In this document: positions 35,448 to 44,545 of the stretch, piece after piece
How the letters are laid out: every line of letters begins with the position of its first letter
How positions within the stretch are numbered: position 1 is the first letter of the stretch
Assembly (NCBI RefSeq): GCF_026240905.1
Contig: NZ_JAPEVI010000001.1
Coordinates: forward strand, 1-64,000
Length of the DNA stretch: 64,000 nt
Origin: Roseibium salinum
Lineage (GTDB): Bacteria; Pseudomonadota; Alphaproteobacteria; Rhizobiales; Stappiaceae
Direction of reading: 5' to 3'
Made by a program: the position numbers and the translations under genes
The notes under the pieces: generated by a model
What the model saw: only the letters and a program-made list of their open reading frames with translations
What the model was told of the DNA's origin: nothing
Databases searched by the model: none

Positions 35448-36059
35448 ATGGCAAAAATCGCTCTCATCGGCGCCTCCGGCAACGCCGGCTCACGCATTCT
35501 CAAGGAACTCTCGGATCGCGGCCATGCGGTGACTGCCATCGCCCGCAACCCGGAAAAAATCGCAGCACTGCCGGGTGTGACCGCGCTCAAGGGCGATGCA
35601 CAAGACGGCGCCGCCCTGGCCGGACTGGTTCGCGGCCATGACGCTGTGGTCAGCTCGACGCGCTTCACCGGCACGGATTTCACGATCATCACCGATGCCC
35701 TGCGCAAGGCGGGTGTCACGCGATATCTCGTCGTCGGCGGCGCAGCCAGTCTTGAAGTCGCTCCCGGCAAGCGCCTGCTGGATCAGCCGGAATTCCCGGA
35801 GGCCTATAAAGAAGAGGCCACCAACGGCGCGGCAACTCTCGACTACCTGCGCAGCCTCGACGACCTCGACTGGACCTTCCTCTCCCCCTCCGCGATGTTC
35901 GTGCCCGGCGAGCGGACCGGCAACTTCCGGCTTGCCAAGGACGAACTGCTGAGCGGTGAAAACGGATCGAGCATTTCCTTTGAGGATTACGCCATCGCCA
36001 TGGTGGACGAGATCGAACAGCCCAAGCACATCCGCCAGCGCTTCACGGTCGGATACTGA
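35448..36059 (+). CDS. NAD(P)H-binding atypical short-chain dehydrogenase-like protein
   Basis: A 203-residue protein with an N-terminal nucleotide-binding motif IALIGASGNAGSRILKELSD and the NAD(P)H-binding (NmrA-like) layout that ends without an active-site YxxxK. DLDWTFLSPSAMFVPGERTG is a common stretch of this family. It is the typical partner of HxlR regulators in stress-response pairs. An AGGGAGA site precedes ATG 35448. Substrate unknown; it may act as reductase or redox sensor. Confidence 0.82.
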   Translation: MAKIALIGASGNAGSRILKELSDRGHAVTAIARNPEKIAALPGVTALKGDAQDGAALAGLVRGHDAVVSSTRFTGTDFTIITDALRKAGVTRYLVVGGAASLEVAPGKRLLDQPEFPEAYKEEATNGAATLDYLRSLDDLDWTFLSPSAMFVPGERTGNFRLAKDELLSGENGSSISFEDYAIAMVDEIEQPKHIRQRFTVGY

Positions 36060-36125
36060 GCCAGAGCTGGCAGCGGACCCCCGCCGTTGCCACGCCCCTC
36101 GCCACATAAGCAAGAGCCAACTCCC

Positions 36126-36770
36126 ATGAGCAAAACAATCCGCCTCACCTATCTTTTCGATCCGCTCTGCGGCTGGTGCTATGGCGCCGCCCCGGCCATC
36201 GAAACCCTGATGCAGCAGGACGATATCACCGTCACCGCCCTGCCCTCCGGCCTCTTCGCCGGCGCAGGAGCCTTCCCGATGAACGCCGGTTTCGCGGCCC
36301 ATGCCTGGCAGGCCGACCAGCGGATCGCCCAGCTTACCGGCCAGACGTTCAGCGAGATTTATCGCAAAAACGTTCTGGAAAGCGGGGCTGGAAAAGTCGA
36401 TTCCGGCCCGGCCAACCTGGCCCTGAGCGCCGTGCATCTGACCACGCCCGAGCGGGAATTCGAAGCGCTGACGGCAATACAGAGCGCCCGCTATGTCGAT
36501 GGACGTGACAATGGTGATGCGGCGGTGATCGGCAGTGTCCTCACCGGCCTCGGGCTCGGCGATGCCGCCAAGCGCTTTGCCGCACCCGACGCGGAATTGC
36601 TGAAGTTCAACAAGAGCCGGATTGAAACCGCGCAGGCCGAGATGCGCCGCTTCGGAGCCAGCGGCGTGCCCACCCTCGTTGCGGGCGAAGGGGCCGGGGC
36701 TCGCGTCGTCGGTTCGAACGCGCTCTACGGCAAACCCGATGCATTGATCGCGGCTCTGCGCGCCGCCTGA
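36126..36770 (+). CDS. DsbA-family thioredoxin-like protein
   Basis: A 214-residue protein with an N-terminal CGWC active site (TYLFDPLCGWCYGAAPAIE) and the cis-proline loop GVPTLVAG. It lacks a signal peptide, so it is a cytoplasmic DsbA/FrnE-like oxidoreductase. ATG 36126 was chosen because the CxxC strand follows immediately. It lies 66 bp after the NAD(P)-binding gene in the HxlR-linked set and may reduce or isomerise thiols under electrophile stress. Confidence 0.85.
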   Translation: MSKTIRLTYLFDPLCGWCYGAAPAIETLMQQDDITVTALPSGLFAGAGAFPMNAGFAAHAWQADQRIAQLTGQTFSEIYRKNVLESGAGKVDSGPANLALSAVHLTTPEREFEALTAIQSARYVDGRDNGDAAVIGSVLTGLGLGDAAKRFAAPDAELLKFNKSRIETAQAEMRRFGASGVPTLVAGEGAGARVVGSNALYGKPDALIAALRAA

Positions 36771-36805
36771 GCGCCAGAAAACACCAAAAAGGTACGTCCA
36801 ACAAT

Positions 36806-37129
36806 ATGACCGACACCGCCTTCCCTGCCCTGGGCCATACCTACAAAGCCGATTATGGCAACCCAGTCTTTCGCGTGGAATTCAATGCCGATGGCAAGAC
36901 CCTGCGTTGGGCGCCCTTCGACGCCGATGATTTCGAGGCCGTGGCAACCACCGAAAGCTACCAGGCAACCTACATCCGCCCCGGTGTTTTCATGGTGACC
37001 TGGCAAGAGGCCGACGGCGTCACCGTCACCCATGTCGAGGATTTCGAGAATGGCATCGTGCATGGCGCCATTACCATGCCCGACAAGACCTTCCTCACCC
37101 TCAAGGGCGACTGGCTTCGGCTGGACTGA
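36806..37129 (+). CDS. MoaF-like small protein
   Basis: A 107-residue protein whose second half (GVFMVTWQEADGVTVTHVED then VHGAITMPDKTF) resembles the MoaF C-terminal, lipocalin-like domain. MoaF itself is longer and tied to molybdenum-cofactor genes, none of which is nearby. A ligand-binding beta-barrel in the cytoplasm is likely. It sits between the DsbA-like and MBL-fold genes, with 35 and 44 bp gaps. Confidence 0.7.
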   Translation: MTDTAFPALGHTYKADYGNPVFRVEFNADGKTLRWAPFDADDFEAVATTESYQATYIRPGVFMVTWQEADGVTVTHVEDFENGIVHGAITMPDKTFLTLKGDWLRLD

Positions 37130-37173
37130 TCCTCGCTCTTCAATGCGCCCTCTCAAAACCGTGGAGAATCCTC

Positions 37174-38067
37174 ATGTTTACACGTAGAACCGTCTTGAAA
37201 ACCACACTGACCGCCGGAGCCGCTGCGATGCTGTCTCCGCTGCCCGCCCTGGCGCAAACCGCCTTGACCTGGGAGTCCTTTCCGGCCGACGACACCGGCT
37301 TTTTGCGAGCGCCCGTGTTGGTCAAGGGCAGCACCGAAGCGGTGCTGATCGACGGCGGCTTCACCCTGTCGGACGGTCAAGCCGTGGCCGACGCGATCAA
37401 GGCCACAGGGCTGGTATTGACCACCGTCTATGTCAGCGTCAATGACCCCGATTACTATTTCAGCCTGGCCCCGATCAAGGCCGCCTTCCCTGCGGCCCGC
37501 ATCATCGCCGCACCTGACACGGTCGCCCTGATCAAGGAAAAGGTCGCCGGAAAGATCGAGGCCTGGGGGCCGCAACTGGGCGAGAACGGGCCGCAATCGG
37601 TGGATGAGGCGGTGATCCCCGAGGCCTCCGACGTCAACACGCTTTCTGTCGATGGCGAGGTGATCGAGATCGTCACCATTGCCGACATGACAGACCGTCG
37701 CTACCACTGGGTGCCCTCGCTGGAGGCTGTGTTCGGCGGGGTTCTGGTCTACGGCGGGCTGCATCCCTGGATCGCCGATGTGCCCAAACCCGAGGATCGC
37801 GCCGCCTGGGTCCGTGCGCTCGACGAGATCATCGCGCGTAACCCAAAGGTGGTCGTGCCCGGCCATATGGCCGAGGGCTGGCCGAGCGACGTGTCCGGCG
37901 TCACCTTCACCCGCGATTACCTCATCGCCTATGAGGAAGAATTCGCCAGGGCGAAGGACAGCGCCGAGCTCATCGCAGCGATGAAAAAGCGCTACCCCGA
38001 TGCCGGTCTGGATATTGCCCTTGAGATCGGTGCAAAGGTCGCCAAGGGCGAGATGAAATGGGGCTGA
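37174..38067 (+). CDS. Tat-exported metallo-beta-lactamase-fold protein without the HxHxDH motif
   Basis: A 297-residue protein with a twin-arginine signal (TRRTVLKTTLTAGAAAM) and an MBL-fold layout (VLIDGGFTLSDGQ at 57-69, VVVPGHMAEGW near 229-239). At the metal motif it reads VSVNDPDYYF (87-96), so the three histidines of HxHxDH are Val, Asp and Tyr and only the aspartate (D93) is kept. One late histidine is retained. A normal dinuclear zinc site is unlikely. It ends the HxlR-linked set; a periplasmic binding or altered hydrolase role is possible. Confidence 0.8.
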   Translation: MFTRRTVLKTTLTAGAAAMLSPLPALAQTALTWESFPADDTGFLRAPVLVKGSTEAVLIDGGFTLSDGQAVADAIKATGLVLTTVYVSVNDPDYYFSLAPIKAAFPAARIIAAPDTVALIKEKVAGKIEAWGPQLGENGPQSVDEAVIPEASDVNTLSVDGEVIEIVTIADMTDRRYHWVPSLEAVFGGVLVYGGLHPWIADVPKPEDRAAWVRALDEIIARNPKVVVPGHMAEGWPSDVSGVTFTRDYLIAYEEEFARAKDSAELIAAMKKRYPDAGLDIALEIGAKVAKGEMKWG

Positions 38068-38143
38068 GCCGGCAGATAGAGGAATCCTCGGTTAGCCCGG
38101 TATAAACATTTCCGGCGTTCAAATGAAACGCGCCGAAATGCAA

Positions 38144-38171
38144 CTCTGCCCGGCGTCCGTGCCGGGCAGAG
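38144..38171. terminator. perfect hairpin between convergent genes
   Basis: An 11-bp perfect stem (CTCTGCCCGGC / GCCGGGCAGAG) with a 6-nt loop lies between the MBL-fold gene and the convergent tctA. There is no U-tract on either side, but the position suits a shared transcript end. Confidence 0.5.
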
Positions 38172-38273
38172 CTCGCCCTGGTTCGCGCACTGCCCTCGAC
38201 TTTGAAAAGGGCGATTCCGAAGTCGCCTAAGAGATTCCGGCCACCCGGATCTTACCTGCTCCCTGTCAGAGCA

Positions 38274-39884
38274 TTAGGAACGTGTTGCAGGCGGTGAAAT
38301 GGGTGCCGCCCGCGCGCCTCGGAACGAAAAGGCGACCACGGTTACCGCCAGGGCCATGAAGACCGCGGCGATCGGGCTGGTGAACAGGAAGAACGGGTCG
38401 CCGCCGGTGGCCGCAAAGGCCTGACGCGCCGTCTGTTCCAGGTTGCCGCCCAGGATAAACGCGATCACGAAGGGCAGCGGCGAAAGGTCGAGCCGCCGCA
38501 TCAGGTAGCCCAGGATGCCGAATGCCACCGCGAACCACATGGCCGCCATGCTCGCCTCCTCCACGTAGATCGCGGTGAGCGTGAGAAGCAGGACGATGGG
38601 CATCAGGATGTGCTTGGGAGCCTTGGACATCACACCGACCGATCGCATGAAAACGCCGCCGATGGTCCAGTTCAACAGGTTCGCAAACATCATCGCAGTG
38701 AACAGGCCGAAGGCGATCACCAGTTCCGGGTTCACCACGTCAGGGTTCCAGCGGAAGACCGACGGGCCCGGATTGAAGCCGCCGATGCTGTCGGCCGCGA
38801 GGATCAGGAAGACCGCGGCGGCGTTGCCCGGGATACCCAGCGAGAGAACGGGGATCAGGTTGGCCCCCGAGACGGCGCTGTTCGCGGCCTCCGTCGCGGC
38901 GACGCCCTCCGGCGCACCCTTGCCGAATGGGGTGCTCGCGCCGCCCTGCTTCGCGTGCAGACGGCCACCCGCTGCATAGCCCAGCATCGCCGCGAGCGTC
39001 GAGCCAATGCCGGGAAGCGCTCCGATGGCCGTGCCAATCAAGGCGGAGCGCCCGATATAGGGCGCGAGCCGCCGGATGTCGGCCCAGTGAAGGCGCTGGT
39101 CGCCGCGCGGCTCCACGCTGGGCGCGGGGCGGGTCTGCCGGCGCTCCATCCAGAGATCCTCGAAACTGCGAAAGACCTCTCCCAGGATCAGCACGCCGAG
39201 GATCACCGTGGCCACCGGGAACCCCTCGGCAAGCGTCCGTGTACCGAAGCTGAGGCGAGGATAAAAATCCTCTCCAGTACCGATATAGGCGACCAGCAAG
39301 CCGAGACCCATGGAGATCAGTCCCTTGCCCACCGACCGCCCGATCACCGAGGAAATGAAGGCGAGCGACAGGATCAGCAGTGCCGTCTTCTCAGGGAGGT
39401 CGAGATAGGCCTCCACCATCACCGCGAGGAACGGCGCACAGAGGATCAGCATGATGTCCGAGAATGTGTCGCCCGCGGCGGAGGAAAAATGCGCCACCCT
39501 GAGCGCCTTGCCCCCCTGTCCGTTCAGCGCCATCGGGTGACCGTCGAGCGTGGTCATGTAGGCGTCGGGCGTGCCAGGCGTGTTGAACAGGATCGCCGGC
39601 ACTGCGCCGCCCACCGTCGCACCCTTCATCACGCCGATCAGAAAGCCCAGCACCGGCAGCAGTGCGCTGGGCGTGAAGCCGAAGATCGAGATCAGGATCG
39701 GCAGCGAGATCGCCATTGCCATCGGCCCGGCCAAGCCCGGCGTGGCCCCCACCACGATGCCCAGCAGGAAGCCCAGCAGGATCATCACCGGCGTCACCGG
39801 GATACCGTATCCGGCCAGCGAGACGAGGTCGGGGCCCTGGAACACCGCCAGGATCCCCATCCAGATATAGTCGGCGATCTCCAT
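38274..39884 (-). CDS. tctA: tripartite tricarboxylate transporter large permease (TctA)
   Basis: A 536-residue membrane protein with the TctA signatures GFLLGIVVGATPGLAGPMAM, GGAVPAILFNTPGTPDA and GALPGIGSTLAAMLGYA, and about a dozen helices. It is the channel of a tripartite importer. Its start shares one base with the tctB stop. The C-terminus is slightly longer than average. It is the last gene of a tctC-tctB-tctA operon. Confidence 0.9.
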   Translation of the reverse strand: MEIADYIWMGILAVFQGPDLVSLAGYGIPVTPVMILLGFLLGIVVGATPGLAGPMAMAISLPILISIFGFTPSALLPVLGFLIGVMKGATVGGAVPAILFNTPGTPDAYMTTLDGHPMALNGQGGKALRVAHFSSAAGDTFSDIMLILCAPFLAVMVEAYLDLPEKTALLILSLAFISSVIGRSVGKGLISMGLGLLVAYIGTGEDFYPRLSFGTRTLAEGFPVATVILGVLILGEVFRSFEDLWMERRQTRPAPSVEPRGDQRLHWADIRRLAPYIGRSALIGTAIGALPGIGSTLAAMLGYAAGGRLHAKQGGASTPFGKGAPEGVAATEAANSAVSGANLIPVLSLGIPGNAAAVFLILAADSIGGFNPGPSVFRWNPDVVNPELVIAFGLFTAMMFANLLNWTIGGVFMRSVGVMSKAPKHILMPIVLLLTLTAIYVEEASMAAMWFAVAFGILGYLMRRLDLSPLPFVIAFILGGNLEQTARQAFAATGGDPFFLFTSPIAAVFMALAVTVVAFSFRGARAAPISPPATRS

Positions 39885-40450
39885 CAGACGTCTCCGTTGG
39901 GCGGCAGGAGAAGGTCATCGAAGGGCAGGTCGTAGAGCGCTGCCAGAAGCACCACCGCGACCAGGGCGATCAGCACGGTGCGCCACCTGAGCCGCCCTTC
40001 CATGGCCGCGATCAGCCCCGCGATCAACGCTCCGCCGCCCAGCACGAAACCGAGATATTTCCAGGGGGCGGTGTCGCGCAGCGCGCGGTACGAGAGCTCC
40101 TGCCCCGTCGCCGCGTCGGCCAGCGCTACAACCGCCGGGCCGGTCCAGCGCATGAGCGCGAAAGAGATGGCGAAGAAGGCAAGCAGCAGGCCGAGAAAGG
40201 CAAGGTTGCGGAGCGAAAGCCCGACCCCTTCCAGTCGTCGCCCGAACAACGTCATGAGAGCTCCGAGCAGGATGACTCCGGCGGCGATGGTAGGGGCGAG
40301 CGCGTCGCCGATGGTCACCCGCCGCCGCGCCTGCTCGGTGATCCCGGTGCCGCTGTCGGCGGGAATCCAGGCCAATGCGGCGAGTAGGGCGATGGCTATG
40401 CACAAGAGCGCCAGCCAAGTGTCCGTGCGGCTGCGAAAGGGCGATATCAT
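39884..40450 (-). CDS. tctB: tripartite tricarboxylate transporter small permease (TctB)
   Basis: A 188-residue protein with four predicted membrane helices (SRTDTWLALLCIAIALLAAL; ALAPTIAAGVILLGALMTLF; NLAFLGLLLAFFAISFALM; VLIALVAVVLLAALY), as in TctB. Start is ATG 40450, with an in-frame TTG at 40477 as alternative; neither has a strong ribosome-binding site. It follows tctC by about 60 bp. Confidence 0.82.
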   Translation of the reverse strand: MISPFRSRTDTWLALLCIAIALLAALAWIPADSGTGITEQARRRVTIGDALAPTIAAGVILLGALMTLFGRRLEGVGLSLRNLAFLGLLLAFFAISFALMRWTGPAVVALADAATGQELSYRALRDTAPWKYLGFVLGGGALIAGLIAAMEGRLRWRTVLIALVAVVLLAALYDLPFDDLLLPPNGDV

Positions 40451-40511
40451 GGAACCGGGCTTTCTGCCGGAGAGCAATCGGCCCCCGCCATGCGGCAGGG
40501 TCCGGTTTCGG

Positions 40512-41465
40512 TTACTTGGACGCGGCCTCGAGCAGCTCTCCTGCCTGCTCGTACTCGGCGGCGATCAACTCCGACAGTTCGTCACCTGTGATCACGATGG
40601 GCTTGTCGAAGGCATTGCTGATCATGAGATTCGCCTTGCCGCCCTCCTGAGTGACCACCGTTTCGATCGCCGCAGCGATCGCGTTCCGGGCTTCGTCCGG
40701 CATCCCGGCCGGGCCGATGAAGGCAAAATAGCCGTCGGCGTGGAATTCGACGCCCAGGTCCGCGAGCCTCGGTGCGTCCGGGCTCTGCTCCAGCGGCGAC
40801 GAGAGGCCGGAGGCGAGGTTGACGAGATCTCCGGCCGCGACACCCTTGGACTGGATTCCGGCCATGAAGCCCAGATCCATGTCGCCGGCATTGACGCCGT
40901 CCATCACCGCCCGGCCGCCTCGGACCTGGATGATGTTGAAGTCGACACCCTGCGCCTGGCCGAGCAGATAGGCGAGGTCCGCAAGCTTCGCGCTCATGAC
41001 CCCGAACCGCACGTCCTCGCCGGATTTTGCAGCCTCGACCACATCGGAGAAGGTCTCCCAGCCTTTTTCCGTGCGCGAGACGATGCCCATCTGGAATCCG
41101 GCCGTGGTGGCGATCGGTGTGAAATCCTCGGGCGTCATACCCGCGTCGGCTGCGTGCATGTTGTAGCCCAACGTTTCGGTCACAACCATGCCGATGACGC
41201 TGCCATCCGCCGGCTCGTCCTTGATCGCATTGGCCAGGTTCAGCCCGCCCTTGCCTGTGACCTGCTCGGGGATGAAGCTCCAGCCGTACCTGGCCTCCAA
41301 TTCCTCCGCGATCAGCCGGGCCTGGGTGTCCGCCCCGCCGCCAGCGGCGAAGGCCACCATCAGCTTGATCGGTCCCGGCGGGGTCCAGTCTTCCTGCGCA
41401 ACCGCGCCGCTGGCCAGTCCGGTCAGCCCGATAGCCGCCAGCGCGGCTTTGATTATCCGTTTCAT
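40512..41465 (-). CDS. tctC: tripartite tricarboxylate transporter substrate-binding protein (TctC)
   Basis: A 317-residue periplasmic binding protein. The signal MKRIIKAALAAIGLTGLASG precedes a mature part with IKLMVAFAAGGGADTQARLI and VTGKGGLNLANAI, the two ligand loops of the Bug/TctC family. An AGGAGG site precedes ATG 41465. The promoter is shared with the divergent marR-sulfatase operon and contains two palindromes, so the transporter is probably induced with the sulfatase. Confidence 0.9.
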   Translation of the reverse strand: MKRIIKAALAAIGLTGLASGAVAQEDWTPPGPIKLMVAFAAGGGADTQARLIAEELEARYGWSFIPEQVTGKGGLNLANAIKDEPADGSVIGMVVTETLGYNMHAADAGMTPEDFTPIATTAGFQMGIVSRTEKGWETFSDVVEAAKSGEDVRFGVMSAKLADLAYLLGQAQGVDFNIIQVRGGRAVMDGVNAGDMDLGFMAGIQSKGVAAGDLVNLASGLSSPLEQSPDAPRLADLGVEFHADGYFAFIGPAGMPDEARNAIAAAIETVVTQEGGKANLMISNAFDKPIVITGDELSELIAAEYEQAGELLEAASK

Positions 41466-41506
41466 TGTGCTCCTCCCTGATTGCTTCCGAAGTGAGCCAT
41501 AAATTT

Positions 41507-41541
41507 GTTGACTGGTCAACAAAAAAAGTTGACCAGTCAAC
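41507..41541. promoter_or_regulatory. twin MarR-type operators between tctC and marR
   Basis: GTTGACTGGTCAAC at 41507-41520 and GTTGACCAGTCAAC at 41528-41541. Each has perfect 6-bp arms, the two centres are inverted relative to each other, and they are 21 bp apart (two helical turns). They lie 42-76 bp before tctC and 15-49 bp before marR, well placed to silence both directions. Confidence 0.75.
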
Positions 41542-41555
41542 TAAATGCCGCCAGA

Positions 41556-42056
41556 ATGGACCCCATGGACGAACCAGTGATTAATGCGAATGAGCCTTGG
41601 GACGCGCAGGACGACCTGCCGTTGAACCGATTCCTGACCTATCGTCTCTCGCGCGTGCAGGCGAAGCTCAACGCACAGTCCACGCGGCTCCTGCACCGGC
41701 AAGCGGGGCTCGGTGTCACCCAATGGCGGATCATCGCGCATCTCGGAAATGCCGATGGACCGGTGCGGGCCTCTGAGATCAAGAGATTTGCCGCGATCGA
41801 CAAGGGCCTTTTCAGCCGCAAGCTCAAGGAGCTGGTGGAAGATGACCTCGTCGCGACAGGCCAGGATCCGCACGACCAGCGGGTGCAGAAGCTGCATCTC
41901 ACCGAAAAGGGTCGACGGCTCTACGAATCCACTCTCCCGGTCATGCAGGCGCGGCAGAGATCGCTGAGGCGCCAATTCGACGCCGAGGAGCTGCGCGTTC
42001 TTTTCACGGCCCTCGACAAGCTGGAAGAAGCGGCAGAATTAACGGAGTTCGAATAA
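41556..42056 (+). CDS. MarR-family regulator
   Basis: A 166-residue MarR protein with a winged helix (TQWRIIAHLG, RASEIKRFAAIDKGLFSRKL, wing around QDPHDQRVQKLHLTEKGRRL) and a C-terminal dimerisation helix. ATG 41556 or 41565 are both possible; no strong ribosome-binding site is visible. Its stop shares a base with the sulfatase start, so regulator and enzyme are coupled. The twin palindromes upstream are the likely binding sites. Confidence 0.87.
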   Translation: MDPMDEPVINANEPWDAQDDLPLNRFLTYRLSRVQAKLNAQSTRLLHRQAGLGVTQWRIIAHLGNADGPVRASEIKRFAAIDKGLFSRKLKELVEDDLVATGQDPHDQRVQKLHLTEKGRRLYESTLPVMQARQRSLRRQFDAEELRVLFTALDKLEEAAELTEFE

Positions 42057-43489
42057 TGACCGGACGCAACCTTCTCGTCATTATGTCCGACGAGCACCAG
42101 GCGCGGGCAATGGGGTGCGCGGGACATCCCTTTGTGCAAACGCCCAATCTCGACGCCCTGGCCGCGCGCGGGGTGCGGTTCGCCGACGCCTATACGCCGT
42201 CACCCATCTGCGTCCCTGCGCGCGCCTCCTTTGCCACCGGCCGTTACGTCCACCGCACCCGGCTCTGGGACAACGCCACGCCCTATGACGGCGCCATCCC
42301 CGGATGGGGCCACGCGCTGCAGGGGGCTGGCGTGCCCGTCGAATCGATTGGCAAGCTGCACTACCGGTCCGAGGAGGACCCGGCCGGCTTCGATGTCGAG
42401 CATATTCCCATGAACGTCGTCGGCGGACACGGCATGGTGTGGGCCTCCATCCGCAAGGAGGACGAGCGCGTGACGCAGGATTCGCGGATGCTGGGCGACT
42501 ATATCGGCCCGGGCACCAGCAAATACACCGAGTACGATGCCGAAGTGACGCGACGCACGGGCGACTGGCTCTCCGACCGCGCGCGTTCGGAAGATGACCG
42601 GCCCTGGTGCCTCTATGTCGGGCTCGTTGCGCCGCATTTTCCGCTGATCGTCCCGCAGGAATTCTACGATCTCTACCCGCTTGACTCGCTGCCCCCGGCC
42701 AAACTCCATCCCCGCGACGGCCATCCCCGGCACCCCTGGGTCGAGAAGCAGAACGCGATGATGGACTCCGAGGCCAAGTTCCACGACGAAGCGGAGCGTC
42801 TCCGCGCCATGGCGAGCTATTACGGCCTGACGTCCTGGCTCGACCATAATATCGGGCAGATACTCGCCGCGCTGGAAGCGGCCGGCCTCGTCCAGGACAC
42901 CACGGTCGTCTACACGTCCGATCACGGCGACAATGTCGGCGCCCGCGGCCTCTGGGGGAAGTCCAACCTCTATCAGGAGAGCGTCGCCGTGCCGCTCATC
43001 ATGGCCGGCCCCGGCGTCGCGCCCGGCATCTGCAACACTCCGGTCAGCCTGCTCGACCTTTCGGCGACGATTCCGGCGCATTTCGGCCTGGACTTCGCCT
43101 GTGACGGCGCCCCGCTGCCTGCCATCGCGGATGCGCCGGAGGATTCCGACCGGACGGTCTTCAGCGAGTATCACGCCGCGGGATCGGTCTCCGGCGCGTT
43201 CATGCTGCGCAAGGGCCGCTGGAAACTGAACTACTATATTGGCTTTGAGTCCGAGCTTTTCGACCTCGTGGCCGATCCCGAGGAAAGCGTGAACCTCGCC
43301 CCTGACCCGGCCCATGCCGCCACGCTCTGCGCTTTGGAAGAGGAGCTGCGCCAAATCGTCGACCCGGAGGTCGTGAACGCCCAGGCCTTTGCCGACCAGG
43401 AGGCGCTGGTCCGCCGTTATGGCGGACGCGATGCGGCGCTCCGGCTCGGCGCGCCCGGCGCCACGCCGCCGCCCAATGTCGCCCAATGA
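42056..43489 (+). CDS. sulfatase, choline-sulfatase/arylsulfatase type
   Basis: A 477-residue type I sulfatase. The formylglycine motif is CVPAR (C52-R56, within SPICVPARASFATGR) and the metal-site motifs LLVIMSDEHQ (D12) and YTSDHGDNVG (about 288-297) are intact. It needs a formylglycine-generating or other sulfatase-maturing enzyme, which is not in the window. There is no signal peptide, so it acts in the cytoplasm on an imported sulfate ester. The N-terminal third resembles choline sulfatases. It overlaps the MBL hydrolase gene by ATGA. Phosphonate monoester hydrolase activity is the main alternative. Confidence 0.85.
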   Translation: MTGRNLLVIMSDEHQARAMGCAGHPFVQTPNLDALAARGVRFADAYTPSPICVPARASFATGRYVHRTRLWDNATPYDGAIPGWGHALQGAGVPVESIGKLHYRSEEDPAGFDVEHIPMNVVGGHGMVWASIRKEDERVTQDSRMLGDYIGPGTSKYTEYDAEVTRRTGDWLSDRARSEDDRPWCLYVGLVAPHFPLIVPQEFYDLYPLDSLPPAKLHPRDGHPRHPWVEKQNAMMDSEAKFHDEAERLRAMASYYGLTSWLDHNIGQILAALEAAGLVQDTTVVYTSDHGDNVGARGLWGKSNLYQESVAVPLIMAGPGVAPGICNTPVSLLDLSATIPAHFGLDFACDGAPLPAIADAPEDSDRTVFSEYHAAGSVSGAFMLRKGRWKLNYYIGFESELFDLVADPEESVNLAPDPAHAATLCALEEELRQIVDPEVVNAQAFADQEALVRRYGGRDAALRLGAPGATPPPNVAQ

Positions 43490-44343
43490 GACTCACGATC
43501 CTGGGATCCGGTTCGCCCGAGGCCTATGCCAGGCGTGCCTCTTCCGGATATTTGCTGGAAGCTGGCGATGACGTGATCCTGTTCGATTGCGGCGGCGGGG
43601 TGTTTGACAACCTGGTGCGCACCGGGCGGAAGCCTTCCGATGTCACACATCTCTTCTTCACCCACCTGCACAGCGACCACATGATGGACTACGCCCGGCT
43701 GGTCCATGCCGCCTGGGACGAGGGCGGCGCGCCCCTCCGCGTCTTCGGCCCGCCGCCGATCGCCCGGATCACCGAACAGTATTTCGGCGCCGAAGGAGTC
43801 CTGTCGCACGATCTCCGCGCTCGAACCAGGTTCCTGCCGAGCCAGGAGGTCTGGAAAGCGCGCGGCGGCACCCTGCCCCGGCCCTGGCCCGCTCCCGAAG
43901 TGACGGAGATCCGGCCCGGCTTCGTCTTCGAAGGCGACGGCTGGCGACTGACGTCCTGCGAGGTCCCCCATGCCCAGCCACACCTGGTTTGCATGGGTTT
44001 CCGCGTCGACCGGGACGGGGCGAGCTTCGTCTATTCCGGCGATGCCGGTGCCTGCGACGCCCTGACCTCGATCTGTACCGGGGCCGACCTGCTGCTGCAC
44101 TGGTGCTACCGGCTTGACGGCGAGCAGGCGCATCCGGCGATGATCCCCCTGACCCCGGCTCCGAGCGAGATCGGGCGTATGGCGGAGGCTGCCGGGGTGA
44201 AGCGCTTGGTGCTGACGCATTTCCGCGTGCACATGGACGGCGATGGCATCCACGACAAGGTCTTGGCCGACTTGGACACGGTATTCTCCGGTCCGGCTGA
44301 AATCGCCGAGGACCTAAAGACGATCACGATCTCTGGGGTGTAG
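43486..44343 (+). CDS. MBL-fold metallohydrolase, RNase Z/lactonase-like
   Basis: A 285-residue MBL-fold protein with an intact metal motif FTHLHSDHMMDY (HxHxDH) and later ligands in YSGDAG and LTHFR. The start MRLTILGSGSPEAYARR is typical of the tRNase Z/arylsulfatase-like MBL group. It is coupled by a 4-bp overlap to the sulfatase, so a second hydrolysis step on the desulfated compound, or a phosphodiester/sulfate ester activity, is likely. Substrate unknown. Confidence 0.82.
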   Translation: MRLTILGSGSPEAYARRASSGYLLEAGDDVILFDCGGGVFDNLVRTGRKPSDVTHLFFTHLHSDHMMDYARLVHAAWDEGGAPLRVFGPPPIARITEQYFGAEGVLSHDLRARTRFLPSQEVWKARGGTLPRPWPAPEVTEIRPGFVFEGDGWRLTSCEVPHAQPHLVCMGFRVDRDGASFVYSGDAGACDALTSICTGADLLLHWCYRLDGEQAHPAMIPLTPAPSEIGRMAEAAGVKRLVLTHFRVHMDGDGIHDKVLADLDTVFSGPAEIAEDLKTITISGV

Positions 44344-44545
44344 GCAAACCTGGACAGTGAACGGCTTCATGCTCCTTGAAACGCCGTGCCGGCAGCTACG
44401 CCGCTACTCTCCGGCTGGACTGACATTTTCTGTTGCTCCCGAATCCAGCGCCGATCTTTTGGGGCGACCAGTCGCTGGGGAAATCGGAATGCAACAGGTT
44501 CGAGGTGCGGAAAGACCATACTGATTGGCCGGAGAAGGCGAGATT

